A stretch of DNA of 64,000 nucleotides from Muscardinus avellanarius (Eukaryota > Chordata > Mammalia > Rodentia > Gliridae). The stretch lies in the NCBI GenBank assembly GCA_963383645.1, contig OY726559.1:122374721-122438720 (forward strand), written 5' to 3'. Below, piece by piece: positions 61,940 to 64,000 of the stretch. The notes under the pieces were generated by a model. That model was not told the DNA's origin, made no database searches, and was given only the letters and a program-made list of their open reading frames with translations. The position numbers and the translations under genes are program-made. The first letter of the stretch is position 1, and each line of letters begins with the position of its first letter.

Positions 61940-63413
61940 TAAACCCCACTTTCTCACCCTGCATAAAAGTCAATTCAAGATGGGCCAAAGACTTGGAAAT
62001 TAGACCTTGAGACTCCTTGAAGAGGGTATAGGTCCAACACTGCAACACATAGGCACAGATAAAAACTTTCTCAACAAGATCCCAAAGACACAAGAAGCTA
62101 AAAGGTAGATCAATACATGGGATTGCATGAAACTGAAGAGCTTCTGTACAGCAAAGGAAACTATCAAGAACTTAAACCAAGAGCCAACAGAATGGGAGAA
62201 AATTTTTGCCAATTATTCCTCTAATAAAGGATTAATATCTAGAATATACAGAGAACTCAAGAAACTCACCACTAAAAAAGCAAATAACCCAATAAAAAAT
62301 GGGCAAGTGAACTAAATAAACACTTCACGAAAGAAGAAATTCAAATGGCCAATAAATGCATGAAAAAAGGCTCAACATCATTAGCAATCAGAGAGATGCA
62401 AATCAAAACTATCCTGAGATTTCACCTAACTCCAACTAGAATGGCAATCATTCAAAACACAAACAACAACAGATGCTGGCGAGGATGTGGAGAAGTGGGA
62501 ATTATAATACACTGTTGGTGGGATTGCAAATTAGTGCAACCATTTTGGAAAACAGTACAGAGGATCCTCAGGAGAATGGGAACAAACTTACCATATGATC
62601 TAGCAATACCACTTCTGGTTACCTACCCAAAAGAATGGAAACCAAAGTACTAAAATAACGCATATGTATCTATGTTCATAGCTGCACAATTCACCATTGC
62701 CAAACTATGGAACCAGCCAAGATGTCCATCAACAGGTGAATGAATTACAAAACTATAGGATATGTACACAATGGGATTTTACTCATACGTAAAGAAAAAC
62801 ACAATTACAGGTAAATGGATAGAACTGGCGAACATTATGCTAAGTGAGATTAGTCAGTAACAAAAAATAAGAAATTGGATGCTTTCCCTAATATGTGAAA
62901 GCTAGGGAGAAATGGGTAACAGGAGGAACTCTAGATGAAGAAGGAGTCCTATAGAGGAGCAAATAAGACGACCTAACTGAAGGTATGGGAGGGGGCAAGA
63001 GGGAAATCCTCTAATGCACAGGATGTACATTCACAAACATATCAAAGGCAATCACGAGGCCAAACATGAGAAAATGGGAGAGGGGAAAATGGGGCGAGAA
63101 TTGGATAAGTGCTAGTTGGTGGATGTGTGTGTGTATGCCTCCATCATCTTACACTCCATTAAGATGTATGACAACTCTGGGCGTGGTGGCGCACGCTTGT
63201 AATCCCCACGCTTGGGAGGCAGAGACAGAAGGATCGCACAGGTTCGAAGCCAGCCTCACTGGCTTAAGAGACCCTGTTTTCAAATAAAAATATAAAATGG
63301 GTCTGGGAGTGTAACATGGCGGTAGAAGGGTTTCCAGGAATCCCAGTACCACCAAAAAAAAAAAAAAAAAAAAGATGTATGACTACAATGCACCAATAAA
63401 AAATTCAAATTAT

Positions 63414-63416
<3 letters not shown>
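61940..63416 (+). mobile_element. 5'-truncated L1, ORF2 end and 3' UTR
   Basis: ORF2 C-terminal reading ([23 protein letters not shown]) is open over 102 codons at 62345-62653 but broken elsewhere. The 3' UTR runs to GACTACAATGCACCAATAAA. A SINE interrupts it. Confidence 0.93.
63173..63371 (+). mobile_element. Young-subfamily B1-ID SINE inside an L1 3' UTR
   Basis: Flanked by AAGATGTATGAC at 63161-63172 and 63372-63383. Confidence 0.95.

Positions 63417-63486
<70 letters not shown>
63417..63486. repeat. (CA)n(TA)n microsatellite
   Basis: CA units switch to TA units and then to the T-run of the next SINE. Confidence 0.93.
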
Positions 63487-63502
<16 letters not shown>

Positions 63503-63687
63503 TTTGTGGTACTTGGGTTCCTGGAAGCCCTTCTACCTCCGGGCTACACTCCCAGACCTATTTTTACATTTTTATTTGGAAACGGTCTCCTAAGCCAGCA
63601 TGCGCGGCTGGCTTCAAACCTGCGTAATCCTCCTGTCTCTGCCTCCCAAGCGCGGGGATTACAAGCGTGCGCCACCATACCCAACTA
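63487..63687 (-). mobile_element. Young-subfamily B1-ID SINE
   Basis: The reverse tail starts GTGGTACTTGGGTTCCTGG and the head ends CGCCACCATACCCAAC. Confidence 0.92.
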
Positions 63688-64000
63688 AACACTTATATTT
63701 TTTAAAAGAAAACCTTAAAACCAAGACTTGGTTATAGATCTAGTAACTTTTCTCTTGCAATTTATCTTTTCATATGTATATATTTGATAGTAATTTGTGG
63801 CATAGACCAAAATCATTCACTTCACATTGTTAAGAGTTTCTGAAGGAAATTTAGTTTTATATGCCCTGATGTATACATTTAATTATCAAGTGATACACAA
63901 AATTTCATAGAGCTTAATTAGAACCAGACTTTGAACACAGCTAACCTGCCATTCTACAGATTCAAGGTACTAGAAAATGTACGTGACACAAAGAGAAATG
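63688..64000. other. Intronic edge of the window
   Basis: No exon with consistent phase is seen; the next upstream ZNF280D exon should lie beyond 64000. Confidence 0.5.

Noticed and set aside
63375..63593. ORF with His-Thr repeats (and the Cys-Val repeat ORF opposite)
   Set aside because: Pure CA/TG microsatellite translation.

Overview
The window reads as a mammalian, most likely sciurid (squirrel, marmot or ground squirrel) chromosome segment. Two things point there. Thirteen spliced exons on the minus strand follow a mammalian zinc-finger gene, and more than fifty interspersed repeats are B1-like/ID dimers: a 7SL-type head, an A-rich linker, and a tRNA-derived ID tail ending in CCAGTACC plus A's. 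Dimers of this kind are known from squirrels. There is no prokaryotic gene organisation.

The only cellular gene I can support is ZNF280D (suppressor-of-hairy-wing homolog 4), transcribed right to left. Thirteen coding exons lie between 61757 and 7578. All junctions are GT-AG, all phases agree, and together they give an open frame of 2121 nt (706 codons plus stop). They carry the C2H2 zinc-finger array, a Ser/Lys/Asn-rich linker, a second finger block and an acidic Ser/Glu-rich C-terminus. About the first 270 residues would lie beyond 64000. The 3' UTR and downstream flank occupy 1-7577.

The introns hold nearly everything else. Intron 12047-24662 contains a 50-bp GC-rich tandem array fused to an L1 3' end (16064-16770). 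It also holds a young, internally deleted class II (ERV2, beta/IAP-like) provirus at 18710-21676, with two near-identical LTRs, 6-bp target duplications, a frameshifted gag and a gag-capsid/env-TM fusion frame. That provirus sits inside an L1 composite bounded by 15-bp direct repeats. Intron 24707-35216 contains a run of SINE insertions into one target with a local tandem duplication, a solo ERV2-like LTR (26061-26532), and a 5'UTR+ORF1-only L1 carrying 20 uninterrupted CAG triplets. Intron 40019-49255 contains a decayed L1 ORF2 and a short ATP6-like mitochondrial fragment. Older fossils (MIR, L2, hAT-Charlie, old L1) fill the gaps. Downstream of the gene, near position 1, is a decayed ERV1-type integrase remnant.

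No CRISPR array, operon, rRNA gene or intact tRNA gene is present. The items most worth a second look are the deleted ERV2 provirus with its repeated YY1-like motifs and 37-bp leader repeats, the VNTR-L1 composite, the ORF1-only L1 copies, the CAG20 tract, the 33-bp inverted repeat at 12231-12338, and an unexplained promoter-like block at 33690-34650.
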